Virus record (IMG/VR): IMGVR_UViG_3300025687_000397
Span: 1-21,325 of that record
Reading direction: 5' to 3' (one strand)
Source of the DNA: a virus
Length of the DNA stretch: 21,325 nucleotides
Under the pieces are notes generated by a model, which was not told the DNA's origin, searched no databases, and saw nothing but the letters and a program-made list of their open reading frames with translations. Below are positions 1 through 9,101 of the stretch, piece by piece (positions within the stretch are counted from its first letter, which is position 1; each line of letters starts with the position of its first letter). The position numbers and the translations under genes are program-made.

Positions 1-772
1 AAGTACGCTGACCATACCAGTACATCATCTCACACTCTTCTTTAAACTCAAGCATGTGCTGGTACTCTTCATAATCCATCCAAAGCTTAGTAGTACCGCC
101 TCCTTTCTTAGGTAGAGAGAACTCGGCTACAAAGTCCTTAGCGTTTCCAGACATGTGGTAAGACTTACGTACAGTAGTAAGTTTGTTACGAACAAGTCCA
201 GGTGCTTGCCAGTTAGAAGCATTTCCACGAGAGAAATCAACTCCTACAGGAGCAAACAATTGAGCCCAAAGATCTCCTGCAGTAAAACCAGTGGTCAATA
301 CTGTAGCAGCTGTAGGGCTTACAAGTTGTAGGGTGTATACCCATCCCTGTCCTGTAGAAGAAGGTACAGGCTCACGCATAATACGTGCCTGCTCTCCAGC
401 TCCGTTTACAAGAACGTAAGGGTGAACAAACCACTTGTCAGGGAAAGTAAGCTCGAAAGTAGCTCCTCCTTGACCGATGTTTGCACCTCCGTTAGTAACG
501 GCTACAGGTCGGGTCATTAGTTTACGGGTAGCTACTCGGTACTCATACTCAAGACGGTCAATAGACTGTACGTTTCCAACACCTTCAGACATGAAAGTAA
601 GTGGGAATCGTAGGTCGTCTTTACCTGCGAGGTGAGTAATAACCGGAGATAGCTCTGTCGGTTTTGACAAGAATGCGTTAGCCAGACTGTTCATGTCTGT
701 CATCTGCGCATCGTTGAAAGTTGTGCGTACCACGGAAATGTTACTTCCGCGATTTGATGGTCCATTAATCAT
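1..772 (-). CDS. Major capsid protein, crAss-like (partial, C-terminus off the left edge)
   Basis: The first 257 residues of a probable HK97-fold major capsid protein, which forms the icosahedral head shell. It starts at ATG 772-770 (MINGPSNRGSN) and stays open to the window edge. The segment with NASNWQAPGLVRNKL followed by KSYHMSGNAKD resembles, from memory, capsid proteins of crAss-like phages. Codon choice is biased towards GGA, GCT, GTA and CGT, unlike the other late genes, as expected for the most abundant virion protein. It follows the acidic scaffold-like gene with a gap of 25 nt and sits at the end of the terminase-portal series, the usual place for the capsid gene. The bases before the start (gagaaaaaATG) are purine-rich but not a clear Shine-Dalgarno. 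The family call rests on recognition plus position. Confidence 0.8.
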   Translation of the reverse strand, partial: MINGPSNRGSNISVVRTTFNDAQMTDMNSLANAFLSKPTELSPVITHLAGKDDLRFPLTFMSEGVGNVQSIDRLEYEYRVATRKLMTRPVAVTNGGANIGQGGATFELTFPDKWFVHPYVLVNGAGEQARIMREPVPSSTGQGWVYTLQLVSPTAATVLTTGFTAGDLWAQLFAPVGVDFSRGNASNWQAPGLVRNKLTTVRKSYHMSGNAKDFVAEFSLPKKGGGTTKLWMDYEEYQHMLEFKEECEMMYWYGQRT

Positions 773-797
773 TTTTTCTCAATTTAAGGGTCGGAGA

Positions 798-1910
798 TCA
801 GCCTCCTAGATTAGAAAAGTCAAGGTCGATAGACTCCAAGTCATTATTAGAACTATTACTTGCAGTTCTTACGCTCTTGGCTCTCTTACTATTATTTTCT
901 AATTTTTCTTTTAGGGTTTTGGCAGCTTTAGTGCTTGCTTTCTTCCCAATAAATTTATTTAAGTCAAAACCTTTAAACATCAAAAAGTCCATTGCTAGTT
1001 TTACATCTAGATCGGCTTTTTGCATATCTACATCTCTTTGGGTGTTACCATAAGAGTCTATAGGTTTTGATATATAATCAAAAAATTTATTCTTATCTCT
1101 TTGTGAAATAGGAATACCAGACAGGTCTGTAGCATCGGTTATAGTGTTACCTATATCCTCCCACATTTTCTGTGTTGCTTCTTGCTGCTGTATATATTGT
1201 TCTCTTTGCTGTGCAAGTGTTGCTTCTCTCTGTGCAACTTGTGCATCTGATAGTGCTTTTTGCGCAGCAATTGCTTTATCTTTCAAAGTACCTTTATCTT
1301 CATATGACTCTAGCATATCTCCGATAAAATCTTTTTCAGTACCTCTAGCTATAAAGTACTCTGTAAGTATCTTTTTTTGCGATGCAGTATCATCTTCTTT
1401 AATCTCCATTGTAGAGTAGTCTACTTCTGGAGTAAAAGCCCTCATAAACTCATTAGGGTCACCTCCTTGTTGTACATACTCTAAATGTCGTTGTACAGTA
1501 GGAAATTTTTCAAATAAGCTATCTAAAGTTTCTATCGCAAGTTTTTCAGATAAGACTTGAGTGAGCTGAGTAAGCCCTTCAGTCGTATCTTCAAATTCTT
1601 CATCAATGTCATCATATCCAAATTTTTGAATAATTTCTTCTACTACTGTAGTACCTTCTTCTGCTGCAGCTTCAGGTTCTTCAGGTTCTGTAGCTTCCTC
1701 TATAACTTCTTCTTTTTCAGCTACAGGCTCTTCTACTTTTTCTTCTACTTCTTTTTTCTCTTCTTCAGAGTCAATATCTGCAGGTACAATATCTGCAGCG
1801 GGTTCTTGTGTTTCTACAGCTTCTTCCTTAGCAGGCTCTTCCCTTACCGGCTCAGGTGATAAGATATCATCGATCTCGATATCTATCGGCTGTATTTGGT
1901 CTTTATCCAT
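798..1910 (-). CDS. Acidic, coiled-coil-rich head scaffold-like protein
   Basis: A 370-residue protein. Residues 1-95 are extremely acidic and low-complexity (Glu, Val, Ala, Pro runs). A helical middle and a Gln-rich coiled-coil stretch follow near residues 215-250, and a basic tail (KAAKTLKEKLENNSKRAKSV) sits before the last 20 residues. This layout and the position immediately upstream of the major capsid gene are typical of phage scaffolding or capsid-assembly proteins, which act inside the prohead and are lost on maturation. No protease motif is visible. The family is not recognised by sequence; the role is inferred from composition and neighbours. A TAnnTTTG promoter box ends only 4 nt before the ATG, so this gene and the capsid gene may have their own transcript, possibly leaderless. 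Confidence 0.7.
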   Translation of the reverse strand: MDKDQIQPIDIEIDDILSPEPVREEPAKEEAVETQEPAADIVPADIDSEEEKKEVEEKVEEPVAEKEEVIEEATEPEEPEAAAEEGTTVVEEIIQKFGYDDIDEEFEDTTEGLTQLTQVLSEKLAIETLDSLFEKFPTVQRHLEYVQQGGDPNEFMRAFTPEVDYSTMEIKEDDTASQKKILTEYFIARGTEKDFIGDMLESYEDKGTLKDKAIAAQKALSDAQVAQREATLAQQREQYIQQQEATQKMWEDIGNTITDATDLSGIPISQRDKNKFFDYISKPIDSYGNTQRDVDMQKADLDVKLAMDFLMFKGFDLNKFIGKKASTKAAKTLKEKLENNSKRAKSVRTASNSSNNDLESIDLDFSNLGG

Positions 1911-1914
1911 ATTA

Positions 1915-1922
1915 CAAAATTA
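1915..1922 (-). promoter_or_regulatory. TAnnTTTG promoter box upstream of the scaffold/capsid genes
   Basis: On the minus strand the box reads TAATTTTG, an exact match to the Bacteroidota -7 consensus TAnnTTTG. It is embedded in ATTAATTTTGTAA, a 13-mer also present in front of the late leader RNA (box at 15324-15331). A TTGG lies about 20 nt upstream, near the expected -33 TTTG position. Only TAAT separates the box from the ATG at 1910, so transcription would begin at or next to the start codon. Confidence 0.5.
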
Positions 1923-1986
1923 ATTTGACTATTTCATTATAGCCAATAATATTCCTTTTTAAAAGTGTAGTTATAATATAACATTT

Positions 1987-4410
1987 TTACCAGCTTCCTC
2001 CAGCTCCAGGTACGGTTGTTCTATACCTATCGGTATCATAATTATACCTGATATATCCTGGACGGATACTTCTCATTTCCTGTATGTATTCATCAGGAGT
2101 TTTATTAGCTTGTCTTTTACCTGCTCCATATTTAGACGGAAACACATCTGATAAAGGTTTTTTATCTCTTACATGATATCCAAGATATTCTCTTGTACCC
2201 TGTCTTCCTAAAAGATTTACCATACCTGCTACATCCATAGGACCGTACTCTTTTTCTTGTATTTGAGGTCTGTACTGCTCGTATAAATCTTCTAAGTTTC
2301 TAGAGGTGCTTGGGATACCTGGTAATCCTTCTTCAAATCTTTTATTGTATATCTGATTCTGTAAAGTTGTATCTGCAGCAAATTGATCCCTACTTATACC
2401 TTTCATTTCAGGAAGATTTTGTACCTCGCTAAATAGCTGCCCGTAAAACCCTGTAGCAGTGCTTTCTGGATTTTTCATAAGAGTTCCATCTGCACTTTCT
2501 ACAAGCTTTACTTCATTTCTATGTTGCTGCATTAACTCTGCAGGTATTTGATATTTTCCTCCGGTTTGATATCTTGGGGTATACATACCTCCATTTCTAT
2601 ATTTATTTTTTGCGAATGCATCTCCATGCTTTCTAACCCTACCTATATAGGTCTCATGTCCTTCAGGAAATTCTATATCATAAGCTAAATCTCCAAGTGC
2701 TCCAAAGTATTTATACTTTGTAGAAGATACGTCTCTGGTTCTTCCTTCTTTTAAATCTCTTATAGACTCTACTTCTTCAGCCATTGATTTTGATGGATTT
2801 AAGTACCCTAGGTTTTTTAGCCTGCGAGTACCTTGATTATGTGCTAGTGTTGCTAATGCGCGTACGTCATCCTCTTCTAACTCTAACTGAGGATTTTTTT
2901 CTGCGTAACTTTTAAAAAGAGAATAGTTTTTTAAATACAGGTAAGTTGCAGCTTTAATTGAAGTTTCATCATCATTTATAGTAGATTCATTTAATCCTAA
3001 AAAAGCTTTCTCTCTAGGAGAAAATGTATCTAACTTCATTTTTGCAATGCCTTGAGATACATTGTTGATATCTCCAGTTCTTGACAGTCTTTTAATTTTA
3101 GCATTTCTTTCGACCTGTTCTGCAGAAGGCTTATACTTTCCTGCACCGGTTTCTAATTTTAAAATTCCATATACATCTTTTTCTATATCTTTTACAGGAA
3201 GATCCTTTATTTGAAGATCCTCTGCCATATTGTTTACATAGGTTCTTACTATTTTAGCAGGATCTGCACCTGTAAGATCTGTATCTTCTGTGTCTTTAGG
3301 AAGCTCGTATGCAGAAGTTAGTTTTTCTGCAGGTGTTCCTACCCATCCAATAGTTAGCCTATTGTACGGTACGTGTTTTAGATCTCCTTTTAAATTATGA
3401 GAAATAATAGGGATACCGTCCTTTATAGAAGTGACTACTCCTACGTGTGTGTTTTTTGTACCTCCTTTACCCCTATCTATAGCCACACTATGGTAATCAC
3501 TTCCTTTCCAAAATATGCCTACTACATCTCCTACATCAAAAAGATTTTTTGTAGCTACATTTTCTTTTTTAACCTTTTCAGTGTTTATTAAAAGGTTTGA
3601 AACAGTTTGAGCACTTTGTAATCTAGGGTCATCGTAGATGTTATACTTTATCTTTCCTCCCCTATCTTCAATGTCTGCTTTCATTTCCCAGGCATCTCCA
3701 AGCACTGTGTTTTGAAGTACATCTGATACATACTCAGCACATCCTTCTTGAGTGCATTTAGTTCTTGAAGACTGTGCTGCCAGTTTGTTTATCTTAGGAG
3801 ACATTGTATCTTCTAAGTATTTAGTATATGCTGCTAATGTCTCATCTCCAAACTTTCCATCTGCTCCATACTTAGGCAGATCGTACCCTTCTTTTAGCAG
3901 CATGTTTTGTAAAGCAAGTGTATCTTTTTTTGTTTTAGGAGAATACTGCTTATACAAAGAGTCTACTTTATCTTGCGCTTTTGTGACTACAGTATCTGTA
4001 TAGGTATCTATTAGACTTATCTGTTCAGGTTCATTTCTAGGAGTAACAGCTTTATCTATAACATTTTTAGTAATTCTTTCAGGAGTTTCTGAGAATAGAG
4101 GTTTTACATATGTAGACTCTGCTTGAGCTACTGCTGGAGGAACAGAAATATCTATAGAGTAGTTAGGTTTTTCTGGAGCTTTTGGCGCCATATTAGAATA
4201 TCTTGTAGCACTTCCTGCAGATCTTGGAGGTAGTGGAGGTGCTGTAAGAGGAGAAGTATCTGTGGGTTTAGATTTTTGAGGAGTATAAGGTCTTCCTGGA
4301 TTTATATACCCAGGGACTACATTAGGAGTTAAAGCTTCATTTGGAGGAGCTACAAACTCACTTATATCTTTAAGTGTAGATTTTTTAGGAGATATTCTAC
4401 CTTTTCTCAT
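1987..4410 (-). CDS. Large virion protein with cysteine-peptidase-like and lytic-transglycosylase-like segments
   Basis: An 807-residue protein. Residues 1-130 are Pro/Thr-rich and probably disordered. Residues 165-200 resemble a peptidoglycan-binding repeat (YGADGKFGDETLAAY near 181-195). Residues 215-360 look like an NlpC/P60 or CHAP type cysteine amidase or peptidase: a candidate Cys in EGCAEYV (C224), then a GDVVGIFWKG strand, THVGVV (H322) and IPIISHNL (H338). Residues 400-620 are helical, with a Glu in ILKLETGAG and LATLAHNQG, which would suit a lysozyme or transglycosylase-like fold, but this is weak. The C-terminal 170 residues are unrecognised. It lies between the portal-linked 151-aa gene (14-nt overlap) and the scaffold gene, so a virion-associated wall-penetrating enzyme or ejected internal protein is likely. 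No experiment or search supports the catalytic assignment. Confidence 0.55.
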   Translation of the reverse strand: MRKGRISPKKSTLKDISEFVAPPNEALTPNVVPGYINPGRPYTPQKSKPTDTSPLTAPPLPPRSAGSATRYSNMAPKAPEKPNYSIDISVPPAVAQAESTYVKPLFSETPERITKNVIDKAVTPRNEPEQISLIDTYTDTVVTKAQDKVDSLYKQYSPKTKKDTLALQNMLLKEGYDLPKYGADGKFGDETLAAYTKYLEDTMSPKINKLAAQSSRTKCTQEGCAEYVSDVLQNTVLGDAWEMKADIEDRGGKIKYNIYDDPRLQSAQTVSNLLINTEKVKKENVATKNLFDVGDVVGIFWKGSDYHSVAIDRGKGGTKNTHVGVVTSIKDGIPIISHNLKGDLKHVPYNRLTIGWVGTPAEKLTSAYELPKDTEDTDLTGADPAKIVRTYVNNMAEDLQIKDLPVKDIEKDVYGILKLETGAGKYKPSAEQVERNAKIKRLSRTGDINNVSQGIAKMKLDTFSPREKAFLGLNESTINDDETSIKAATYLYLKNYSLFKSYAEKNPQLELEEDDVRALATLAHNQGTRRLKNLGYLNPSKSMAEEVESIRDLKEGRTRDVSSTKYKYFGALGDLAYDIEFPEGHETYIGRVRKHGDAFAKNKYRNGGMYTPRYQTGGKYQIPAELMQQHRNEVKLVESADGTLMKNPESTATGFYGQLFSEVQNLPEMKGISRDQFAADTTLQNQIYNKRFEEGLPGIPSTSRNLEDLYEQYRPQIQEKEYGPMDVAGMVNLLGRQGTREYLGYHVRDKKPLSDVFPSKYGAGKRQANKTPDEYIQEMRSIRPGYIRYNYDTDRYRTTVPGAGGSW

Positions 4411-4852
4411 TCCTTAGCTTCTTATATCTTTCGATTTTTTCAGCAAAGGATAGGTTACTCATTCCACCCTTTTTATACTGGGTAGGATTTTCTATGACCG
4501 TACTTACTTTAGGTCCCATAGGTATACTATCTATACCTGGAGGTACTGCCTCATAAGATCTTACAAGTCCTCCTTCATTATCAAACCCTTGTATATCTAT
4601 AGGGTAGTCCATACCCATAGTGTTAAAATCTTGTCCCTGTGTATCAGGAAATACCATAGGTCTTGGCGGTCCTTGTGTAAGTCCTACCTGCTGTTCTTGT
4701 GGTGTAACTGCTATATCTAGAGCTTCTTGCTCCTGTATTTGATCTTGTGCTGCAGCTAATTCTTCTTGTACTATAAGCTCACTTATACTTCCGGTAAAAG
4801 GAGGGTCTTGCTGACCATAAGCCTGCTTCATTATTTCAATAGGTGGAATCAT
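4397..4852 (-). CDS. Small protein coupled to the portal gene, unknown function
   Basis: 151 residues with a Gln/Pro-rich, probably disordered body and a basic C-terminus (FAEKIERYKKLRNEKR). The ATG overlaps the portal stop codon in an ATGA arrangement, and its own end overlaps the 807-aa gene by 14 nt, so it is translated in step with both. No domain is recognised. In head modules a small protein between portal and capsid genes is often a minor head, connector or internal virion protein, but nothing in the residues decides this. Confidence 0.65.
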   Translation of the reverse strand: MIPPIEIMKQAYGQQDPPFTGSISELIVQEELAAAQDQIQEQEALDIAVTPQEQQVGLTQGPPRPMVFPDTQGQDFNTMGMDYPIDIQGFDNEGGLVRSYEAVPPGIDSIPMGPKVSTVIENPTQYKKGGMSNLSFAEKIERYKKLRNEKR

Positions 4853-7050
4853 TTATTGTCAGAATCTTTTTTTCTAGCAATATCTTCTTTTGCTCTATTA
4901 GAACGTTCATTTTCTTTTACCTGCATCTCTTTGATGTCGTTAGCTCTGTTCTTAGCGCTATCATCAGTTACAGTTACCTCTCTATCTCTATTATAGATCT
5001 CAGCTATCTCTAGCTTATTATCTCTGTCAAGCTGCTTATTCATATTCTCATTCTGAACTTCAGCTTCTTTCATCTGAATCTCTGCTTGACGTAATTGTTG
5101 TTCAGCCTGACTTTGTGCTGCCTCAAGTTCTTGACGAGATGCTTCTGCCTGCTTGATCTTATCCTTCATCATAACGAAGTTTTCAGAATCAACTATATCT
5201 GCTACCGTACTTGGAGGTGTGCCATTCTGTAGCATACCCATACCGAACTCTCTCATAAGATTCAGTTTTTCAAGCTCTTTAGTAGCATCTGATACAAAGA
5301 TTCCTAGATCAGATTCGAGATAAGGGAGGGGATCAATTGCGAAGAACTCTGTAGTACCATCAGGCATTACATACTGTGCTTCTTTACCTGTTATCCATGC
5401 TTCCTTAGAGTAGTCAAGAAGTGCTTGCAGATCTCTTTGTTCTACACCGGCAAACTTCCTGTATAGGTCCTCAGTTGTATGAGCACTTTGTACAATTGCC
5501 TGCTGGCTTGTAGCCTTACCGTCATATTGGGACATCCCACCCATTCTTTGACGATTTACTCCAGATACTCTTTCCCACTCCATCTGTATAGAGTTCAATA
5601 ACTCTACATACATACCCATTGTCTTCATTGACAGGTCAAGTACGGATTGATGCTGCGGACTCAGTTTTACTCCTTCTTTGTTGTAGTCTATCCATGCAAT
5701 CCCAGTACCTTCTACATAGTACATGAACTTGTCCATATCCCATTTTTTAGGGATCATGTTTATATCAAGCTGTGCGATTATGTCTTTTGACCTGGCAATA
5801 GCCAATTCCAATCGATATTTGTATACGTTATAGTTTAACTGATAAGGTATACCTAGCATCACTAATGAGATGTTATTGGTATTTATATCAGAGTACTTAC
5901 GTCCGTTTATAGGGAGTTTATTCTTAGAAGGATTATTGATCGACATCCTTTGATTGTCAAAAGGACGCATGTTTATGTAAATATCCTCTCCTATGCATAT
6001 TCCTTGATAGACAAGGTTATGCCATTCCCACTCCATCTTTGCTCCAAGATCTTTTAGTTCTGGAGGTAGTCTATACCCGTCTTCTACATCAAACATTTCC
6101 ATGCTCCCTGTTTCAGGGTCATAATAAGACACGAATCCCGTTCTTTGCATAGACTGCCAGTACAGAATGCGTACTCTTACAAGTCTATCTCTAAGGTCAT
6201 CTTGCCTATCCATGTAAGTAGAGTCATAGATAAAGCTACCTGATCCTGCGCTTTGGAATACCTGATCTATTTGATCTGGTTTAAGATCTCTACCAAAGGC
6301 TTCAATTACAGATGATGGGTGCATGTATTTAGTTACCATTGCCCAATCCCCATCTTCTACGTAGTCTAGATCCGGATCAAGATCATAGTCTACATCTAAC
6401 GGATTTAGTATATCGTAGAATACCTCCCCGTTTCTTACTCCCCTTTCTGTATAGCATTCTCCCGATACAAGAAAATGAAACCATGCCTTTTGCAGTTTTT
6501 CATGAACCTTGCAATCTTGCATAATATAGTTCATGCCTTTCTGTCCTAGAATGGCTCTTGTATCTGTATAGCTCCTTTCAAACATGTTTGCCAGTTCTTC
6601 AGGGAGCTGTATATCTTGTGTGGGCACTCCTGTATCCATGCCCATCATGTTCATTTCATTTACGAACATCTGTTTCATGGAGTTAAGTACAAGTGTTTTT
6701 TTCTCTTCCTCCATACGGGAAACGGAGTCCGAATTTTGTACGGTCACTGAGTAGTTCAATGGACGTTTAGCTTTTTCCCCCAGAAGTAGGTCTACGATAG
6801 GTTTGATAAGGGGATAGTTGCGCATTTTTGAAGGGAAGTTCTTACGGGCTTTGCCATAAGGCTGCACAACATAGCGATAGTCGTCATCATGGATCACCCC
6901 ATTGTAGTAATCATACAATTTCCGGAGCTCCTCTTTCCTGTTAGTTCTTCCAAAGTCAGCTAGAGAAAAATAGGCCTCCATCGTATTGATGGCCCATTCT
7001 CTGGTTTTTCTTGACTGTGGTATACGTTGGTTTGGGATTTCGCTGTACAT
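4849..7050 (-). CDS. Portal protein
   Basis: A 733-residue protein that I recognise as a portal of the crAss-like type. It would form the dodecameric ring at the special vertex through which DNA enters and leaves the head. The N-terminal region has RKLYDYYNGVI, PYGKARKNFPSKMRNYP and LIKPIVDLLLGEKAKRP, a block typical of these portals. The body contains long helices and Trp-rich segments. The last 120 residues form a charged Gln/Glu/Arg/Lys coiled coil (EAAQSQAEQQLRQAEIQMKE), as seen in the tail of many portals. The gene lies directly downstream of TerL. A 74-nt gap precedes it, holding a TAnnTTTG box whose last base is 5 nt from the ATG. Confidence 0.85.
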   Translation of the reverse strand: MYSEIPNQRIPQSRKTREWAINTMEAYFSLADFGRTNRKEELRKLYDYYNGVIHDDDYRYVVQPYGKARKNFPSKMRNYPLIKPIVDLLLGEKAKRPLNYSVTVQNSDSVSRMEEEKKTLVLNSMKQMFVNEMNMMGMDTGVPTQDIQLPEELANMFERSYTDTRAILGQKGMNYIMQDCKVHEKLQKAWFHFLVSGECYTERGVRNGEVFYDILNPLDVDYDLDPDLDYVEDGDWAMVTKYMHPSSVIEAFGRDLKPDQIDQVFQSAGSGSFIYDSTYMDRQDDLRDRLVRVRILYWQSMQRTGFVSYYDPETGSMEMFDVEDGYRLPPELKDLGAKMEWEWHNLVYQGICIGEDIYINMRPFDNQRMSINNPSKNKLPINGRKYSDINTNNISLVMLGIPYQLNYNVYKYRLELAIARSKDIIAQLDINMIPKKWDMDKFMYYVEGTGIAWIDYNKEGVKLSPQHQSVLDLSMKTMGMYVELLNSIQMEWERVSGVNRQRMGGMSQYDGKATSQQAIVQSAHTTEDLYRKFAGVEQRDLQALLDYSKEAWITGKEAQYVMPDGTTEFFAIDPLPYLESDLGIFVSDATKELEKLNLMREFGMGMLQNGTPPSTVADIVDSENFVMMKDKIKQAEASRQELEAAQSQAEQQLRQAEIQMKEAEVQNENMNKQLDRDNKLEIAEIYNRDREVTVTDDSAKNRANDIKEMQVKENERSNRAKEDIARKKDSDNK

Positions 7051-7055
7051 TCCTA

Positions 7056-7063
7056 CAAAGTTA
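7056..7063 (-). promoter_or_regulatory. TAnnTTTG promoter box upstream of the portal gene
   Basis: The minus strand reads TAACTTTG followed by TA, matching the Bacteroidota -7 consensus TAnnTTTG and the extended form TAnnTTTGTA seen at three other gaps in this block. It lies in the 74-nt gap between terminase and portal. Only 5 nt separate it from the ATG, so a transcript from here would have almost no leader. No clear TTTG is visible at the -33 distance, which lowers confidence. Confidence 0.4.
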
Positions 7064-7124
7064 CTTGTTACCGTTTATAGCTTTGAATATAACTATATTT
7101 TAGCTACCTATATATAATAGCACA

Positions 7125-9101
7125 CTAACCATACTGTTGATCGAACCAATCATCTATAGATCTATCCCCTATAACTTCTGATACTTCAGAGTTATAAAGT
7201 TCCTGTGAATGGTACATTCCTATCATAAACGCCATTACTCTATCGAAGTTTCCTTTATGATTGAACTTTATAAGTTCCTGGAGTAGTGCTGGATCATATA
7301 TCCTATGCACATTGTATAACTGATTACCGTCTGCGTCTTTACCTCTAGGGGTCTGTAACCAATCTCTTATGTATAACTCTCCTTGCCGTTTACGTGCTTC
7401 GGTCATGTGCATACCGTAGTTACGTTTTACAGTTCTAGACTGCAGTTCTTTCTTCTGCAGCATCTCAAACTCCTCTTGTAGGAAGTGTAGTTTCCTAAAT
7501 CTTTTAGCAAAGCCTATAACATCACCACGATCATTCTCAAATCCTATTTTGGCATTGTAATACTGCGCAAGTAAGAACATGGTGTTGTTATAATCATCCT
7601 GAGAGTTAGGTCTACCTACGTATGATGCTACTATCATATCGTCAGGTTTAGACATGTTATTTACTCTTTTGATAACATATGCTGCCCCTAATGATCTGGA
7701 GTCACTTGATTGATTCTGTCCATACGGGTCATGACATAGAAAGTATAGTAGGTTGGGGACCTTACCTTCTACCTTGTGAGGGGTTTCATATACTACAACG
7801 GTGCCTTTTACATCATCACCTTTTCTATGAGGATATTTATAAATAGGTTTTGCATCTCCGTTAGGTTTGAATAATACCTCTCCTTTTGTACCTAGACTCA
7901 TGTCCCCGGCTGTACCTACTACATGCAGTGCTTTTGCTCTTACTTTATTATACTGTTCCTGTAACATAGCAAGATCGAATAGATTACTTGATACTTGTAG
8001 TGTAGCTTCTGCAGGACAGAAAGGATGTTCAGCTAGGTATTGATCATAGGCACTTGCATCATTTCCTCCTCTTTTCTTTTCTCTTTCTGCAGACTCAAAC
8101 TCTTTAGCCTCCTCTATAAGTGAGTTTCCGTCGTCATCTATAAAGCCGTCTAAGATCTCATAGATAGGTACAAAGTACCCGCACTTGGTCCCCTGGAGCC
8201 CTTCGTCCCATTCGTTTTCAAATTCCAGACAGTCATAGGTCTCAGGGTGATAAAACAGTTCTTCCAATGCTTCAAACCCTTCTCCCTCTGTACCACCTGT
8301 ACCAAAAGCTATCATAGTACCCAGTGTTTTAGATCCCTGTCGCATAGTAGGCATAGCCATACCCCATGCTTCTAATAGACCAGGAAATGCTCCCGCTTCT
8401 TCAAAGAATATGAGTTCACCGGCTTTACCTCTTACCTTATCAGGGTCATCTTTCAGTGATACTCCTGCTATAGATGATTGTGTACCTGCTTCTATAAACT
8501 GCCCACCTACCTTCTTTTTGTACCCGGTTGTCTTAGCCATAGCTGTATCTAACAGTCTAGGTTGAGTCCATGCAGTGTTACCGTCTATGAAGTTTACGAT
8601 CTCCCAGGTCTTTGTAAGGATGGCGTCGACACCTGTTAAGTATTCTTTCATACCTGCAAATACAAAGTTCTTAGAGCCTTTTATAAGAAAGTAGTTCCTT
8701 GCAAGCATAGATGCAGCTTTATATGAATAACCTTTACGACGTGCTTTCAGCACAACCATATGCTTATCCTCATTCCTGCATCTTTCCAGGTTTGTAAAAT
8801 ACTCGTAATCGTTATCGTAAAATCTAGGCCAGTACTGTTTCCTTATAGGTCTTACTGTACCATTAGGTAGCACTTCATCTTTTACTACTTTGATACGGCA
8901 GTAGTTAAGATAGAAATAATGAAACCCTGAAATTGTTATATCTCCTTCCGGAGTTGTATATCCGTATAAACATCTGTCTCTTTCTTTATCCCAAAAGTCA
9001 TAGTAGGCTTTAGTTCCTTTGGGAGCAGATGTATAGAAACCGTTCTCGTCAAAGTAGTTGGCTGCAGGTGATAGTCTATGTGTATTTTTAAATTTACTCA
9101 C
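7125..9101 (-). CDS. terL: Terminase large subunit
   Basis: 658 residues. This is the packaging motor: an ATPase that pumps DNA into the prohead through the portal, plus an RNase H-fold nuclease that cuts concatemers. The ATPase half shows a deviant Walker A (KARRKGYSYKA, residues 119-129), a Walker B with catalytic acids (ELIFFEEAG, 229-237) and a coupling motif (FGTGGTEGEG, about 266-275). The nuclease half has the acidic positions in CHDPYGQN, FENDRGDVIGF and FDRVMAFMIG. The N-terminal block GFYTSAPKGTKAYYDFW and SGFHYFYLNYC resembles, from memory, terminases of crAss-like and related Bacteroidota phages. The start is GTG, overlapping the upstream gene by 8 nt. It is the anchor for calling this block the packaging/head module. 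Confidence 0.93.
   Translation of the reverse strand: MSKFKNTHRLSPAANYFDENGFYTSAPKGTKAYYDFWDKERDRCLYGYTTPEGDITISGFHYFYLNYCRIKVVKDEVLPNGTVRPIRKQYWPRFYDNDYEYFTNLERCRNEDKHMVVLKARRKGYSYKAASMLARNYFLIKGSKNFVFAGMKEYLTGVDAILTKTWEIVNFIDGNTAWTQPRLLDTAMAKTTGYKKKVGGQFIEAGTQSSIAGVSLKDDPDKVRGKAGELIFFEEAGAFPGLLEAWGMAMPTMRQGSKTLGTMIAFGTGGTEGEGFEALEELFYHPETYDCLEFENEWDEGLQGTKCGYFVPIYEILDGFIDDDGNSLIEEAKEFESAEREKKRGGNDASAYDQYLAEHPFCPAEATLQVSSNLFDLAMLQEQYNKVRAKALHVVGTAGDMSLGTKGEVLFKPNGDAKPIYKYPHRKGDDVKGTVVVYETPHKVEGKVPNLLYFLCHDPYGQNQSSDSRSLGAAYVIKRVNNMSKPDDMIVASYVGRPNSQDDYNNTMFLLAQYYNAKIGFENDRGDVIGFAKRFRKLHFLQEEFEMLQKKELQSRTVKRNYGMHMTEARKRQGELYIRDWLQTPRGKDADGNQLYNVHRIYDPALLQELIKFNHKGNFDRVMAFMIGMYHSQELYNSEVSEVIGDRSIDDWFDQQYG

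Noticed and set aside
1144-1859. Cys/Phe-rich plus-strand frames within the scaffold-like gene
   Set aside because: Shadow frames produced by the acidic Glu-rich coding sequence on the other strand.
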